Positions 25,748 to 34,699 of a stretch of DNA of 64,000 bases are shown here, one piece after another. This stretch comes from Candidatus Opimibacter skivensis. GTDB taxonomy: Bacteria; Bacteroidota; Bacteroidia; Chitinophagales; Saprospiraceae. Location of the stretch: positions 248,001-312,000 of the forward strand of contig JADKHH010000001.1 of assembly GCA_016721905.1 (NCBI GenBank). Reading direction: 5' to 3'. The position numbers were made by a program, and so were the translations under genes. Position 1 is the stretch's first letter. The number at the start of each line of letters is the position of its first letter. The notes beneath the pieces are model-generated. The model was not told where the DNA came from. It did not search any database and saw only the letters and a list, made by a program, of their open reading frames with translations.

Positions 25748-28183
25748 TTAAGAACCGCACATCACGCACCCCTCTTCCATCGTACACACCGGCCCTGAAG
25801 CCACATCCATCGCAGGTGTCATATTGTCCAGGCTGTTGCTCACACTTGTTTCGCTTGCTTTTGGCTGCTCGATGATCGTATCTACTCCAGTCATCTGATT
25901 AGCATTGACATATTTGCGCTGGTGCTTTTCGCTGAGGGAGAATTTGATTGGCTCCACAGCTGCTTTCGAACGCAGGTAATACATCCCAGTTTTCAAACCT
26001 TTTTGCCAAGCGTAGAAATGCATGCTGGACAATTTAGCCATCGTTGCATTTTCAACAAAGAGATTCAAGCTCTGGCTCTGGCAGATGAACGCTCCCCTAT
26101 CGGCAGACATATCAATGATTGCCTTCTGGCTGATTTCCCAAACAGTCTTATATCTGTCTTTCAAATCTTGTGGTAAGCCTTCAATGTGCTGCACACTACC
26201 ATTGCTGACGATCAATGCTTCTTTCATTTCCTCATCCCAAAGGTTGAGACGGATCAGGTCATTCAGCAGGTGTTTGTTGACGACGATATATTCACCTGAC
26301 AATGTGCGGCGGGTGTAGATATTGCTTGTATATGGTTCGATACATTCGTTGTTACCGAGGATCTGACTTGTAGATGCAGTCGGCATAGGTGCGATCAACA
26401 AACTGTTGCGCATACCATGCTTCTTGATGTTTGCTTTCAGTTCAGCCCAGTTCCAACGATCAGACGGTTCTACACCCCACATGTCATACTGCAATTCACC
26501 TTTACTTGCTGGTGAACCTTCAAAAGTTTCATACGCGCCATCTCGTTTAGCAATAGCATTGGATTCGGTTACTGCTGCAAAGTATATAGTCTCAAATATC
26601 TCTTTGTTGAGTTTGCGAGCCTCAGGGCTGTCAAATGCAAATCCCATCATGATAAACGCATCCGCAAGACCTTGCACACCGATACCAATCGGACGATGAC
26701 GCATGTTAGAATTGCGGGCTTCCGGAATCGGATAGTAATTGACATCAATCACTTTATTGAGATTTCGGGTCACCACACGGGTGATGTTGAACAACTGCTC
26801 GTGATTGAAAACGCCATTTTCCACAAACTTAGGTAAGGCGAGTGAAGCCAGGTTACACACGGCAACTTCATCCGGTGATGTGTATTCCATGATCTCTGTA
26901 CATAGGTTTGAAGACTTGATTGTACCGAGATTCTTCTGATTGCTCTTTTTGTTGGCTGCATCCTTGTACAGCATGTAAGGTGTACCTGTTTCGATTTGAC
27001 TTTCGGTGATAGCGCTCCAGATCTCCTGTGCTCTTACCACTTTCCGGGCTTTGCCTTCCTGCTCATATTTGTGGTAGAGTGCTTCAAATTCACCACCATA
27101 GGTATCACTCAGGCCTGGAGCTTCATTTGGGCAGAAGAGTGACCAGTTCTCATTATTCTTTACACGCTCCATGAAGAGGTCGCATATCCAGAGTGCATAG
27201 AACAAATCACGTGCGCGCTGCTCTTCTTTCCCATGGTTCTTCTTCAGTTCGAGGAATTCCATGATATCGGCGTGCCAAGGTTCGAGATACACTGCGAAGG
27301 CTCCTTTGCGTTTTCCTCCTCCCTGGTCTACATAACGTGCTGTATCATTAAATACTTTGAGCATCGGGATGATACCATTGCTGGTGCCACCTGTGCCTTT
27401 GATGTAACTACCGGTAGCGCGTACATTATGAATGCTTAGACCGATACCTCCTGCTGACTGACTGATCTTAGCGCAACGTGAGAGTGTCTCGAAGATTCCA
27501 TCAATACTATCACCGACCATGCTCAATAAAAAGCAACTGCTCAATTGCGGCTTTGGTGTTCCTGCATTAAACAACGTAGGTGTCGCGTGGATAAACCACT
27601 TTTCAGACATCAGATGATATGTTTCTATTGCAGATGCTATATCCTCACCGTGGATACCTACTGATGCACGCATCAACATATGCTGTGGACGTTCTACTAC
27701 TTGTCCGTTCATACGCAACAGGTAAGAACGCTCCAAGGTCTTGAAACCAAAATAATCGAATGTAAAATCGCGGTCATAGATGATCGCGCTATCCAGTTGA
27801 TCAGCATTGCGACGGATGATGTCCATCGTCATATCACTGATCAGCCCTGCCTGCTGTTTGGTGATCGGATCTACATAATTGTAGAGCGCATCCATCGTTT
27901 CGCTAAACGATTTATTGGTGTTTTTATGGAGGTTGGATATAGCGATCCTGCTGGCCAGGAGTGCATAATCAGGGTGGATAGCTGCCATCGTAGCTGATGT
28001 CTCAGCGGCGAGGTTATCCAGATTAGAGGTGGTGACGCCATCATACAACCCTTCGATAACCTTCATGGATATCTTGATGGGGTTGACATGATCGGAGAGA
28101 CCATACACGAGTTTTTTGACGCGTGCGGTGATTTTATCAAAACTTACTTCTTCTCGTTTTCCGGTGCGTTTGATGACTTGCAT
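25748..28183 (-). CDS. nrdA: Class Ia ribonucleoside-diphosphate reductase, alpha subunit
   Basis: An 811-residue R1 subunit that reduces ribonucleoside diphosphates to deoxy forms. An N-terminal ATP-cone regulatory domain (VIKRTGKREEVSFDKI) occupies about residues 1-90. The catalytic barrel has the redox cysteines in QLSSCFLLSM and VAVCNLASLAL, and the radical-site Asn/Cys/Glu in SSNLCTEIMEY. The C-terminal swinging tail ends CTMEEGCVMCGS, carrying the cysteine pair that exchanges electrons with thioredoxin or glutaredoxin. It follows nrdB by 146 bases that contain only low-complexity sequence and 7-bp repeats. The gene is intact. Confidence 0.97.
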   Translation of the reverse strand: MQVIKRTGKREEVSFDKITARVKKLVYGLSDHVNPIKISMKVIEGLYDGVTTSNLDNLAAETSATMAAIHPDYALLASRIAISNLHKNTNKSFSETMDALYNYVDPITKQQAGLISDMTMDIIRRNADQLDSAIIYDRDFTFDYFGFKTLERSYLLRMNGQVVERPQHMLMRASVGIHGEDIASAIETYHLMSEKWFIHATPTLFNAGTPKPQLSSCFLLSMVGDSIDGIFETLSRCAKISQSAGGIGLSIHNVRATGSYIKGTGGTSNGIIPMLKVFNDTARYVDQGGGKRKGAFAVYLEPWHADIMEFLELKKNHGKEEQRARDLFYALWICDLFMERVKNNENWSLFCPNEAPGLSDTYGGEFEALYHKYEQEGKARKVVRAQEIWSAITESQIETGTPYMLYKDAANKKSNQKNLGTIKSSNLCTEIMEYTSPDEVAVCNLASLALPKFVENGVFNHEQLFNITRVVTRNLNKVIDVNYYPIPEARNSNMRHRPIGIGVQGLADAFIMMGFAFDSPEARKLNKEIFETIYFAAVTESNAIAKRDGAYETFEGSPASKGELQYDMWGVEPSDRWNWAELKANIKKHGMRNSLLIAPMPTASTSQILGNNECIEPYTSNIYTRRTLSGEYIVVNKHLLNDLIRLNLWDEEMKEALIVSNGSVQHIEGLPQDLKDRYKTVWEISQKAIIDMSADRGAFICQSQSLNLFVENATMAKLSSMHFYAWQKGLKTGMYYLRSKAAVEPIKFSLSEKHQRKYVNANQMTGVDTIIEQPKASETSVSNSLDNMTPAMDVASGPVCTMEEGCVMCGS

Positions 28184-28219
28184 GAGGGTATGGTATTATA
28201 TTGTTAGGGGACTTTTTAA

Positions 28220-28247
28220 GTGAAAAATGAAAAGTGAAAAGTGAAAA
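28220..28247. repeat. 7-bp tandem repeat, RTGAAAA x4
   Basis: Heptamers GTGAAAA, ATGAAAA, GTGAAAA, GTGAAAA follow each other in the nrdB-nrdA gap. They are followed by a C/T-rich stretch of CTTACTTCTA-type words (28260-28328) that closely resembles 204-266. Confidence 0.7.
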
Positions 28248-28329
28248 ATGATTTTCACCTCTTACCTCTACTTCTTACTTACTTACTTCTTACTTCTACT
28301 TCGCTATTCCTTATTCTGTATTCGTTATT

Positions 28330-29325
28330 CTAAAAATCTTCGTCCATGGAGAACACCTGGTCTTCGCGGTTGCCCATGACACCTGCTTTCTGGTAGTCAC
28401 CTACTCTCTTTTCAAAGAAGTTGGTTTTACCGGCGATAGAGATGAGTTCCATCCATTGAAATGGATTTTCTGCGTTGTACACTTTAGGTTGGCCTAAGGA
28501 TACAAGTAAGCGGTCAGCGACATATTCGATGTACTGGCACATCATATCTGCATTCATGCCGATCAGCTTGACAGGAAGAGCGTCTGATACAAAGTCCTTT
28601 TCAATCAATACGGCATCCATGATGATATCCTTGACGATAGCCGGATCGAGGCGGTTGACGATATGATTATTATAGAGGAGGCAAGCGAAATCACAGTGCA
28701 TGCCTTCATCCCTGGAGATTAATTCGTTGGAGAAGGTAAGGCCCGGCATCAGTCCGCGCTTCTTGAGCCAGAAGATCGAGCAAAAGGAGCCGGAGAAGAA
28801 AATGCCTTCCACTGCTGCAAAGGCAATGAGTCTTTCCTGGAAATTTCCCTTGCTTATCCAGCGTAGTGCCCAGTTGGCTTTCTTCTTGACACAATCGAGC
28901 GTATCGATGGCATTGAAGAGATAATCTTTCTCCTTGGTATCTTTTATATAAGTATCGATAAGGAGGCTGTAGGTCTCAGAGTGGATATTTTCCATCATGA
29001 TCTGAAAGCCATAGAAAAACTTGGCTTCCGTGTATTGAACCTCGCTCACAAAGTGCTCGGCCAGGTTTTCATTGACGATGCCATCGCTGGCGGCAAAAAA
29101 GGCAAGGACGTGCTTGATAAAATGGCGCTCATCATCATTGAGCTTGTTCGTCCAGTCGTGGAGATCCTGCTGAAGGTCGATCTCCTCAGCGGTCCAGAAG
29201 TTGGCTTCTGACATCTTATAGAACTTCCAGATATCGTGGTGCTGTATCGGGAATATGACAAAACGGCCCGGATTGTCCGTGAGGATCGGCTCTGTGGTCG
29301 TTTGTATCATTGTATTTTCGGTCAT
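28330..29325 (-). CDS. nrdB: Class Ia ribonucleotide reductase, beta subunit
   Basis: A 331-residue R2 subunit that holds the di-iron centre and tyrosyl radical. The core MMENIHSETYSLLIDTY contains Glu and His iron ligands and the radical tyrosine, and other ligands are in AVEGIFFSGSF and SRDEGMHCDF. The C-terminal peptide ends QVFSMDEDF, the tail that docks to R1. I chose ATG 29325 (MTENTMIQTT); a TTG at 29343 would extend it by six residues. The sequence is of the type closest to eukaryotic R2. The upstream region has a structured leader and a DnaA-box cluster, suggesting control linked to replication. Confidence 0.96.
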   Translation of the reverse strand: MTENTMIQTTTEPILTDNPGRFVIFPIQHHDIWKFYKMSEANFWTAEEIDLQQDLHDWTNKLNDDERHFIKHVLAFFAASDGIVNENLAEHFVSEVQYTEAKFFYGFQIMMENIHSETYSLLIDTYIKDTKEKDYLFNAIDTLDCVKKKANWALRWISKGNFQERLIAFAAVEGIFFSGSFCSIFWLKKRGLMPGLTFSNELISRDEGMHCDFACLLYNNHIVNRLDPAIVKDIIMDAVLIEKDFVSDALPVKLIGMNADMMCQYIEYVADRLLVSLGQPKVYNAENPFQWMELISIAGKTNFFEKRVGDYQKAGVMGNREDQVFSMDEDF

Positions 29326-29343
29326 TATTGTACTGTTTATCAA

Positions 29344-29475
29344 GGTTCTTTATCACGCTATTTCCCATTCTGACCAGAGGCGACTATTCCTAGGCTCTCT
29401 ATGGCGGGCATTCCGGTCAGAGACAGCAATTTCCCGAGGGGAAACCATTTTAACTGGTTTATCTCAGGTAGGTAA
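29344..29475 (-). promoter_or_regulatory. Possible structured leader upstream of nrdB
   Basis: Several small inverted repeats are packed into this stretch. AAACCA/TGGTTT (29442-29460) and TTTCCC/GGGGAAA (29430-29444) share the same AAA, so they cannot form together. CTGACC near 29376 pairs with GGTCAG near 29415, and those segments also form a loose direct repeat (CATTCTGACCAGAG / CATTCCGGTCAGAG). Mutually exclusive hairpins in a leader suggest transcript-level control, but no known riboswitch or NrdR box pair was recognised. Confidence 0.3.
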
Positions 29476-29599
29476 TAAATCCCTATAAGTTAAATAGGTA
29501 CTCAAACCGTGGGAGAAGGCGTTTTTTTGGTTGGATACGGATACACCCCCGATTTGATGGCACTAAATAAATGAAGTTTTTATTTAATATGAAAACATT

Positions 29600-29875
29600 T
29601 TATCCACATCATGTGGAAAAAATGTATAATATGTTGAAATAGTGCTCCCTACACAGATAAAAAAAAGATGCTGGTGTGTAAAACTTTTTGAAAATCCCAT
29701 GTCACTGAATTGTAAAGGTGGAAATCGACCAAAAAAGTGTGGAAAACCCTTGTTTTTTGATATAATTTTTTAAGAAAAAGGCCCAGTTAAGCTCCTCTCA
29801 GGCCAAGCCACAGTCCTATAAAATATGGGAAATACAAAGTTGTGTATAAGCGGAGGTTAAGCACCTTGTGGAAAA
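29600..29875. promoter_or_regulatory. Cluster of six DnaA-box-like 9-mers (candidate oriC or DnaA-controlled region)
   Basis: Within 276 bases there are two exact matches to TTATNCACA (TTATCCACA at 29600-29608 plus; TTATACACA at 29841-29849 minus) and four one-mismatch forms on the minus strand: TTTTCCACA at 29612-29620, 29738-29746 and 29867-29875, and TTTTACACA at 29675-29683. Very AT-rich runs lie between them (29650-29690, 29750-29780), suitable as an unwinding element. The region sits between the end of corA and nrdB with no coding potential. Confidence 0.55.
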
Positions 29876-29884
29876 CCCTCAGGT

Positions 29885-30832
29885 TTAAAAGATATTCTTC
29901 CTCCTGAAAAACCAGACCAGGAAAAGGCTGATGGAGGCCGAGATCATCAACACAAAGTAAAACGCCCCCGGAGTAGTCGCAAAGGGCACTTTGACGTTCA
30001 TCCCGAAAAAACTGGCCACCAGGGTAGGCACCATGAGGATAATCGTCACCACCGTAAGCCGCTGGATGAAGGTATTGAGGTTGTTGGACACAATCGAGGT
30101 ATAGGCCTCCATGGTCCCGCTGAGGATATTGGTGTAAATATTGGCCATACTGAGTGCCTGCCCATTATCGATAATGATGTCTTCAAAAAAGCCGGATTCA
30201 TCTTCGTTTTCCCCCAGGCGCAGGAAGTCGGTCCGCTTGATCTTGATCTTGAGCAGTTCATTAGACCCAAGCGCATTGACGAAATACACCAGACTCTTCT
30301 CGATCCGGAGCAATTGCTTCAGTTCCGAGTTCCGGCTTGAATCGTAGAGTTCGTTCTCGATTACATTTCGCTTGACATTGAGCTTTTTAAGGCTGTCCAT
30401 AAACCGAAGTACATTCTGCTCCAGGATATGGAGCACAAACATCTGCTCATTGGCTGGATCAAAGCCCTTGACCCGGCCTTCTATGATTCGTTGGATAATT
30501 GGATTTTCATACGGGCCGATAGTCAGTACATGATCCTGGGTCAGGATGATACCAATAGGGGCCGTGATATAGATGGCTTCATTGTCCAGGTCGATCTCAT
30601 TGAGCATGGGCGTGTTGACCAGGATGAGTCGCACGTCATCTTCACGTTCATAGCGGGACCGCTCATCGATGTCCAATGAGTCAGTGAGGAAATCTATAGG
30701 GATTGAAAATTCTTCCGCAAGGGTCTCGAGCTCGTCAGGCTCAAAGGGTGGATGTACATTGACCCAACAGGAAAGTACAGGCTTGTCCAGTTCGGTCAGA
30801 CGTCCGTCCTCGATGTGATAATACCTGGTCAT
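29885..30832 (-). CDS. corA: CorA-family magnesium/divalent cation transporter
   Basis: A 315-residue CorA channel. The large cytoplasmic N-terminal domain (residues 1-245) is rich in charged helices. Two C-terminal membrane helices follow, with the signature FFGMN between them at the pore loop (ASFFGMNVKVPF) and a short basic tail FFRRKNIF. CorA forms pentamers that carry Mg2+ down its gradient. The start at 30832 (MTRYYHIEDGRLTEL) is the only sensible one. Monocistronic; its stop codon lies 9 bases from the last DnaA-like box. Confidence 0.93.
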   Translation of the reverse strand: MTRYYHIEDGRLTELDKPVLSCWVNVHPPFEPDELETLAEEFSIPIDFLTDSLDIDERSRYEREDDVRLILVNTPMLNEIDLDNEAIYITAPIGIILTQDHVLTIGPYENPIIQRIIEGRVKGFDPANEQMFVLHILEQNVLRFMDSLKKLNVKRNVIENELYDSSRNSELKQLLRIEKSLVYFVNALGSNELLKIKIKRTDFLRLGENEDESGFFEDIIIDNGQALSMANIYTNILSGTMEAYTSIVSNNLNTFIQRLTVVTIILMVPTLVASFFGMNVKVPFATTPGAFYFVLMISASISLFLVWFFRRKNIF

Positions 30833-30899
30833 AACAACTACTGCCTTCCATTTACGGATGAATAATTTAGTTCGGCGCCCAAAGGTAATGAAAATTAGG

Positions 30900-31215
30900 C
30901 TGAGGCAAAGGCTGAGGCGAAGGAAAAAATAAAAGGCTCAAGAGTCTCAAATCGATGATTGCAAATCAATCGATCCCAGTGCCGTAGGCACGACCGATAT
31001 TGTAAAGTGGGGTTTCAACCCCGCCAAAAAAGGCTGAGGCTAAGGCTAAGGCTTAGGAAAAAATAAAAGGCTCAAGAGGGGGGGGGGGGGGGGTTTCCAA
31101 AGGCTGAGGCGAAGGCGAAGGAAAATAAAAAGGCAAGGGCCCCGATGATCATAAATCATCGATCAAAGTGCCGTAGGCACGACCGATATTGTAAAGCGGG
31201 GTTTCAACCCCGCTA
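30900..31215. repeat. REP-like family II: two hairpin-pair units within A/G-rich repeats
   Basis: Two units contain the palindrome GTGCCGTAGGCAC (30979-30991; 31168-31180), the spacer GACCGATATTGTAAA, and a second palindrome GYGGGGTTTCAACCCCGC (31007-31024; 31196-31213). Each is preceded by a third small palindrome (GATGATT...AATCAATC; GATGAT...ATCATC). Copies of an A/G-rich word (GGCTGAGGCGAAGGAAAAAATAA type) surround them near 30905, 31030 and 31100. A run of 17 G residues at 31078-31094 is probably a consensus error. There is no gene in 30833-31232. Confidence 0.75.
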
Positions 31216-31232
31216 AAAAGACCGAGGCTTTG

Positions 31233-31910
31233 CTATGCAAGCTCATCCCTATATTTCTCTAACACCACACCGATACCAGGCACATTCAATGCCCATTGCA
31301 AGGGCATCCCTGCAGTCCAGCGATAATAATCCTCAATGATATCAGCCTGCTGTTCAAAATTAAAGGCTGAAAGGCCTTTGCCTTGGCTGTAATGGACTAA
31401 TGGTTCGAGACCACCATAATCATAGCCCCCACCCCAGCGTTGTGCCCAAAGGGCTTCACTGATATACACACTGCCATACCGCTCATATTGCCATACATGC
31501 ATGAGCTCATGGATGAAGGTCTGGGGAGGCAGTGCCTCATCAAAATTGATCGTATGAAAACTCACATAGGCACTGGCCCTTTTCTGTCTGACAGGCAATG
31601 ATGTTGGATCCATGCTCACCAACTGCAGTGGTACGCTTACACCAAAAACAGATTGTGCAATTTTGATTTCTTCTGCGGACAAAGCTCTTGACCTGGTCTT
31701 GATAACATCCATGATCGTTTCATACAGCAAGCTGAGCGGTGTGAGATCGACAATCAAAAGGATCATGCCACATAACCATCGATAAAGGCTATGTTTCCCG
31801 CGTGGTGAGGTGATCCATAACGACCATAAGCAAAATCGTAACACCCGCTTTGGCCACTGCAGTATAAAGTGAAGCAGTCTTCCTCCAAACATCCTGAGGC
31901 GCCACATCAT
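31233..31910 (-). CDS. Putative HExxH metallopeptidase-like membrane-anchored protein
   Basis: A 225-residue protein. The N-terminal 65 residues are basic with one hydrophobic segment (LYRWLCGMILLIVDLTPLSLL). The core holds FIHELMHVWQYERYG, an HExxH zinc-binding motif of the type seen in small eCIS/DUF4157-like peptidases, so zinc binding is likely, but no third ligand is obvious. It starts three bases after the stop of the FtsX-like permease, so the pair is probably one operon and it may process a substrate handled at the inner membrane. Activity not shown. Confidence 0.6.
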   Translation of the reverse strand: MMWRLRMFGGRLLHFILQWPKRVLRFCLWSLWITSPRGKHSLYRWLCGMILLIVDLTPLSLLYETIMDVIKTRSRALSAEEIKIAQSVFGVSVPLQLVSMDPTSLPVRQKRASAYVSFHTINFDEALPPQTFIHELMHVWQYERYGSVYISEALWAQRWGGGYDYGGLEPLVHYSQGKGLSAFNFEQQADIIEDYYRWTAGMPLQWALNVPGIGVVLEKYRDELA

Positions 31911-31913
31911 GAA

Positions 31914-33188
31914 TTATTGAAAATGGATCGTCTTGATCGGATTGATCTTACTCACCAGGAAGGAAGGGGCTATCAGGCACAATCCAATCACCAGGAGAGC
32001 TCCCACATTGACCACCAACAGATGCCAGGGCAATACCATCACGGGCGCATAGTCAAGGTAATAATCCGTCTCATCGAGTTTGACGAATTTGAATTCATTC
32101 TGCAACCATGCGAGTCCAAGACCTAATATATTTCCAATCAGAATGCCTCCAATAGTGATAAACATAGCAAACCAAAGGAAGACCTGTCGGATAGATCCGT
32201 CCCGTGCCCCAATACTCTTGAGGATCCCTATCATCTGCGTCCGCTCGAGAATAAGTATCAACAATGCAGTAATCATATTGATGATAGCAACAGCAAGCAT
32301 CAATCCGATGATGACAATGGTATTGATATCCTGCAACTCCAGCCATTCAAATAGGCTTGGAAATTTTTCTTTGATGTTTTCTGCATAGAGGTGCGCAGGA
32401 ATTTCTTCACGGTAGATATACTCCGTGATGAGATCCAGGTCATCAATATCGTCAATCGCTATTTCCAGGCCACTCACTTTGGTGCTATCCCACTTTAAAA
32501 CATCCCGCACGCGTTGAATGGAGGCAATTGCAAATTTTGCGTCATTCTCTTCAAGCCCTGTTTTATAAATGCCTTTGATGATAAATCTTCGCTGCAATTG
32601 CTTTCCTTCTCTTACAAAGTGAAGGATGAGCTTATCATCCTGTTTCAACTTTAACCTATCTGCGGTGATCCGGGAGATAATCAACTCTTCTTCCCCAAGT
32701 CCTGTCCATGCTGTTGCCGATTCGTTATATTGATTGATCACCTTCCAGTCATAATCATCGCCCACACCTTTCAGGACTATTCCTTCCATCTGATCATCGT
32801 GCGTGATAATACCAGGGAGGTAGATATAAGACTGAACATGCCTTACTCCGCCCTTTGATTCGAAAGGCTTTTGACCCGGCATGTCAGGATCAGGGGTGGA
32901 CACCACCTTTTCCACAGATTCGATGGATTCAATCAGCGTCGAATCATATTCAAAGGGCAAGGCCTCATAGGATCTGATAGACCTGGGATCGGAGATGTGG
33001 ATATGTCCCCAGAATCCGAACATCTTGCGGGTGATTTCCTGCTTGAAACCAGTCATCAGGGCGAGGGAAAGGATCATGACCGCAACGGAAAAACCCACTG
33101 CGCCGGTAGCTATCCACAGGATGATGCGGGTAAACCCACCACCTCCTGAGGCCATTAGTTTTTTTGCTATCCAGGGCTCGTATTTCAT
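31914..33188 (-). CDS. ABC transporter permease, FtsX/LolE-like
   Basis: A 424-residue MacB/FtsX-type permease: one N-terminal membrane helix (AVGFSVAVMILSLALMTGF), a large periplasmic domain of about 230 residues, then three C-terminal helices (NTIVIIGLMLAVAIINMITAL, WFAMFITIGGILIGNILGLG, LLVVNVGALLVIGLCLI). The N-terminal FKQEI.RKMFGFWGHI segment matches LolC/LolE-like lipoprotein-releasing permeases. Its ATPase partner is not in the window. The likely role is extraction of lipoproteins from the inner membrane; exact assignment among LolC, LolE or other FtsX permeases is uncertain. Followed by the HExxH gene. Confidence 0.85.
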   Translation of the reverse strand: MKYEPWIAKKLMASGGGGFTRIILWIATGAVGFSVAVMILSLALMTGFKQEITRKMFGFWGHIHISDPRSIRSYEALPFEYDSTLIESIESVEKVVSTPDPDMPGQKPFESKGGVRHVQSYIYLPGIITHDDQMEGIVLKGVGDDYDWKVINQYNESATAWTGLGEEELIISRITADRLKLKQDDKLILHFVREGKQLQRRFIIKGIYKTGLEENDAKFAIASIQRVRDVLKWDSTKVSGLEIAIDDIDDLDLITEYIYREEIPAHLYAENIKEKFPSLFEWLELQDINTIVIIGLMLAVAIINMITALLILILERTQMIGILKSIGARDGSIRQVFLWFAMFITIGGILIGNILGLGLAWLQNEFKFVKLDETDYYLDYAPVMVLPWHLLVVNVGALLVIGLCLIAPSFLVSKINPIKTIHFQ

Positions 33189-33281
33189 AGTTTATTGCCG
33201 TCGGCTTGAGAGTATTCGGTCAAATATGAGCGCAAATTTCCATTTTTGCCCCTGCTAAGTACATATTTAGAAGCAAAACGC

Positions 33282-34565
33282 ATGAGAAAGTCTTTTATTG
33301 AAGAGCTGACCTGGAGAGGAATGATCCATGATCAAACCCCAGGCCTGGAGGATAAGCTGAATGAGCAGATCGTGATAGGCTATATCGGATTTGACCCGAC
33401 AGCGCCATCCCTGACCCTTGGCAATTACGTCCAGGTGATGCTCCTGACCCATTTTCAACGATGTGGTCATCGACCTATCGTACTCATGGGTGGTGCAACA
33501 GGCCGTATTGGTGATCCATCAGGCAAGGACGCTGAGCGCGAATTGAAATCATACGACGAACTCGATAAAAATCTTGCGCATCAGGTCAGCCAAATGACCC
33601 GGCTTCTTGATTTCGAAAATAAAGAGAACGGTGCCATCCTGGTCAACAACCTTGACTTCTATGTAGAGATGAATGCGTTGACTTTCCTTAGAGATGTCGG
33701 CAAGCACCTTACCATCAATTATATGATGGCTAAGGAGTCCGTAAAGAAAAGGGTCGAAGTAGGAATGTCTTACACGGAGTTTAGCTATCAGTTGTTGCAG
33801 GCATATGACTACCTGCGATTATACAGAGACTATGGCTGTATCCTGCAAATGGGGGGCTCTGATCAATGGGGTAACATCACCTCAGGCACCGAGTTTATAC
33901 GCCGTAATGTTCCGGAGAGTGAAGTGTATGCCTTGACCACGCCGTTGCTGACAAAAGCAGACGGAAAGAAATTTGGCAAATCAGAAGAAGGCAATATCTG
34001 GCTTGACGCCCAGATGACCACTCCTTATAAGTTCTACCAGTTTTGGCTCAATGTCGATGACCGTGACCTCCCAAAACTCTTCAGATATTTTTCATTGTTG
34101 TCAAGAGAGGAAATTGAAAGCCTGGAAGCTGAATTCATGGGTTTCCCAAATGCCTTAAAAGCAAAACTTGCAGAGGAACTTACCATCCGTATCCATGGGC
34201 TGTCTGCTTTTCAGAGTGCTAAAAATGTAACGGACATCCTGTTTAATGCTAAAGCAAGTAAAGAACAGTTGTACGACTTGAGCCAATCAGATTTGGCGCT
34301 CATCGCCAATGAAATTCCTTCTTTTGAAATTCCCAAAAGTATACTCGAAGGGGGTGTCAGTGTCATTGATTTGTTGAGTGATTTTAGTACTGTCTTACCT
34401 TCCAAGAGTGAAGCAAGGCGTGCTATCCAGGGAGGGGCTATTTCGGTCAACAAGGACAAAATCAGTGATATCAATGCTGTGGTGAACCCTGGTCATTTAT
34501 TACATGGTATGTTTATGATGATTGAAAATGGCAAGAAGAATAAGACCATGCTGATCCTTCGATAG
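33282..34565 (+). CDS. tyrS: Tyrosyl-tRNA synthetase
   Basis: A 427-residue class I synthetase that joins tyrosine to tRNA-Tyr. ATG 33282 (MRKSFIEELTWRGMIHD) matches the family start; the upstream frame is not needed. Motifs are IGFDPTAPSLTLGNY (HIGH region), GGATGRIGDPSGK, QAYDYLRLYRDYGC, GGSDQWGNI and KKFGKS (KMSKS region). The C-terminal S4 RNA-binding domain spans about residues 350-420. The HIGH region reads TLGN, so the usual first histidine is a threonine; this deserves comparison with relatives. The gene is divergent from the FtsX operon. Confidence 0.95.
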   Translation: MRKSFIEELTWRGMIHDQTPGLEDKLNEQIVIGYIGFDPTAPSLTLGNYVQVMLLTHFQRCGHRPIVLMGGATGRIGDPSGKDAERELKSYDELDKNLAHQVSQMTRLLDFENKENGAILVNNLDFYVEMNALTFLRDVGKHLTINYMMAKESVKKRVEVGMSYTEFSYQLLQAYDYLRLYRDYGCILQMGGSDQWGNITSGTEFIRRNVPESEVYALTTPLLTKADGKKFGKSEEGNIWLDAQMTTPYKFYQFWLNVDDRDLPKLFRYFSLLSREEIESLEAEFMGFPNALKAKLAEELTIRIHGLSAFQSAKNVTDILFNAKASKEQLYDLSQSDLALIANEIPSFEIPKSILEGGVSVIDLLSDFSTVLPSKSEARRAIQGGAISVNKDKISDINAVVNPGHLLHGMFMMIENGKKNKTMLILR

Positions 34566-34699
34566 GCCTTCATTCCCCTTGAATACCGGCATTACAGTGG
34601 CTGACTTTCAAAGTTTTAGACCGGATATAAGTACATAATTCGCATTTCCGGCTCTTTGTTTTACATTCGGTTTACATTTCAGCTCTTACCTCACCTTTT

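Noticed and set aside
30900..31215. Possible CRISPR array (repeated 30-40 bp units with spacers)
   Set aside because: Only two hairpin units with non-uniform spacing and A/G-rich simple sequence; no cas genes. It fits REP-like repeats.
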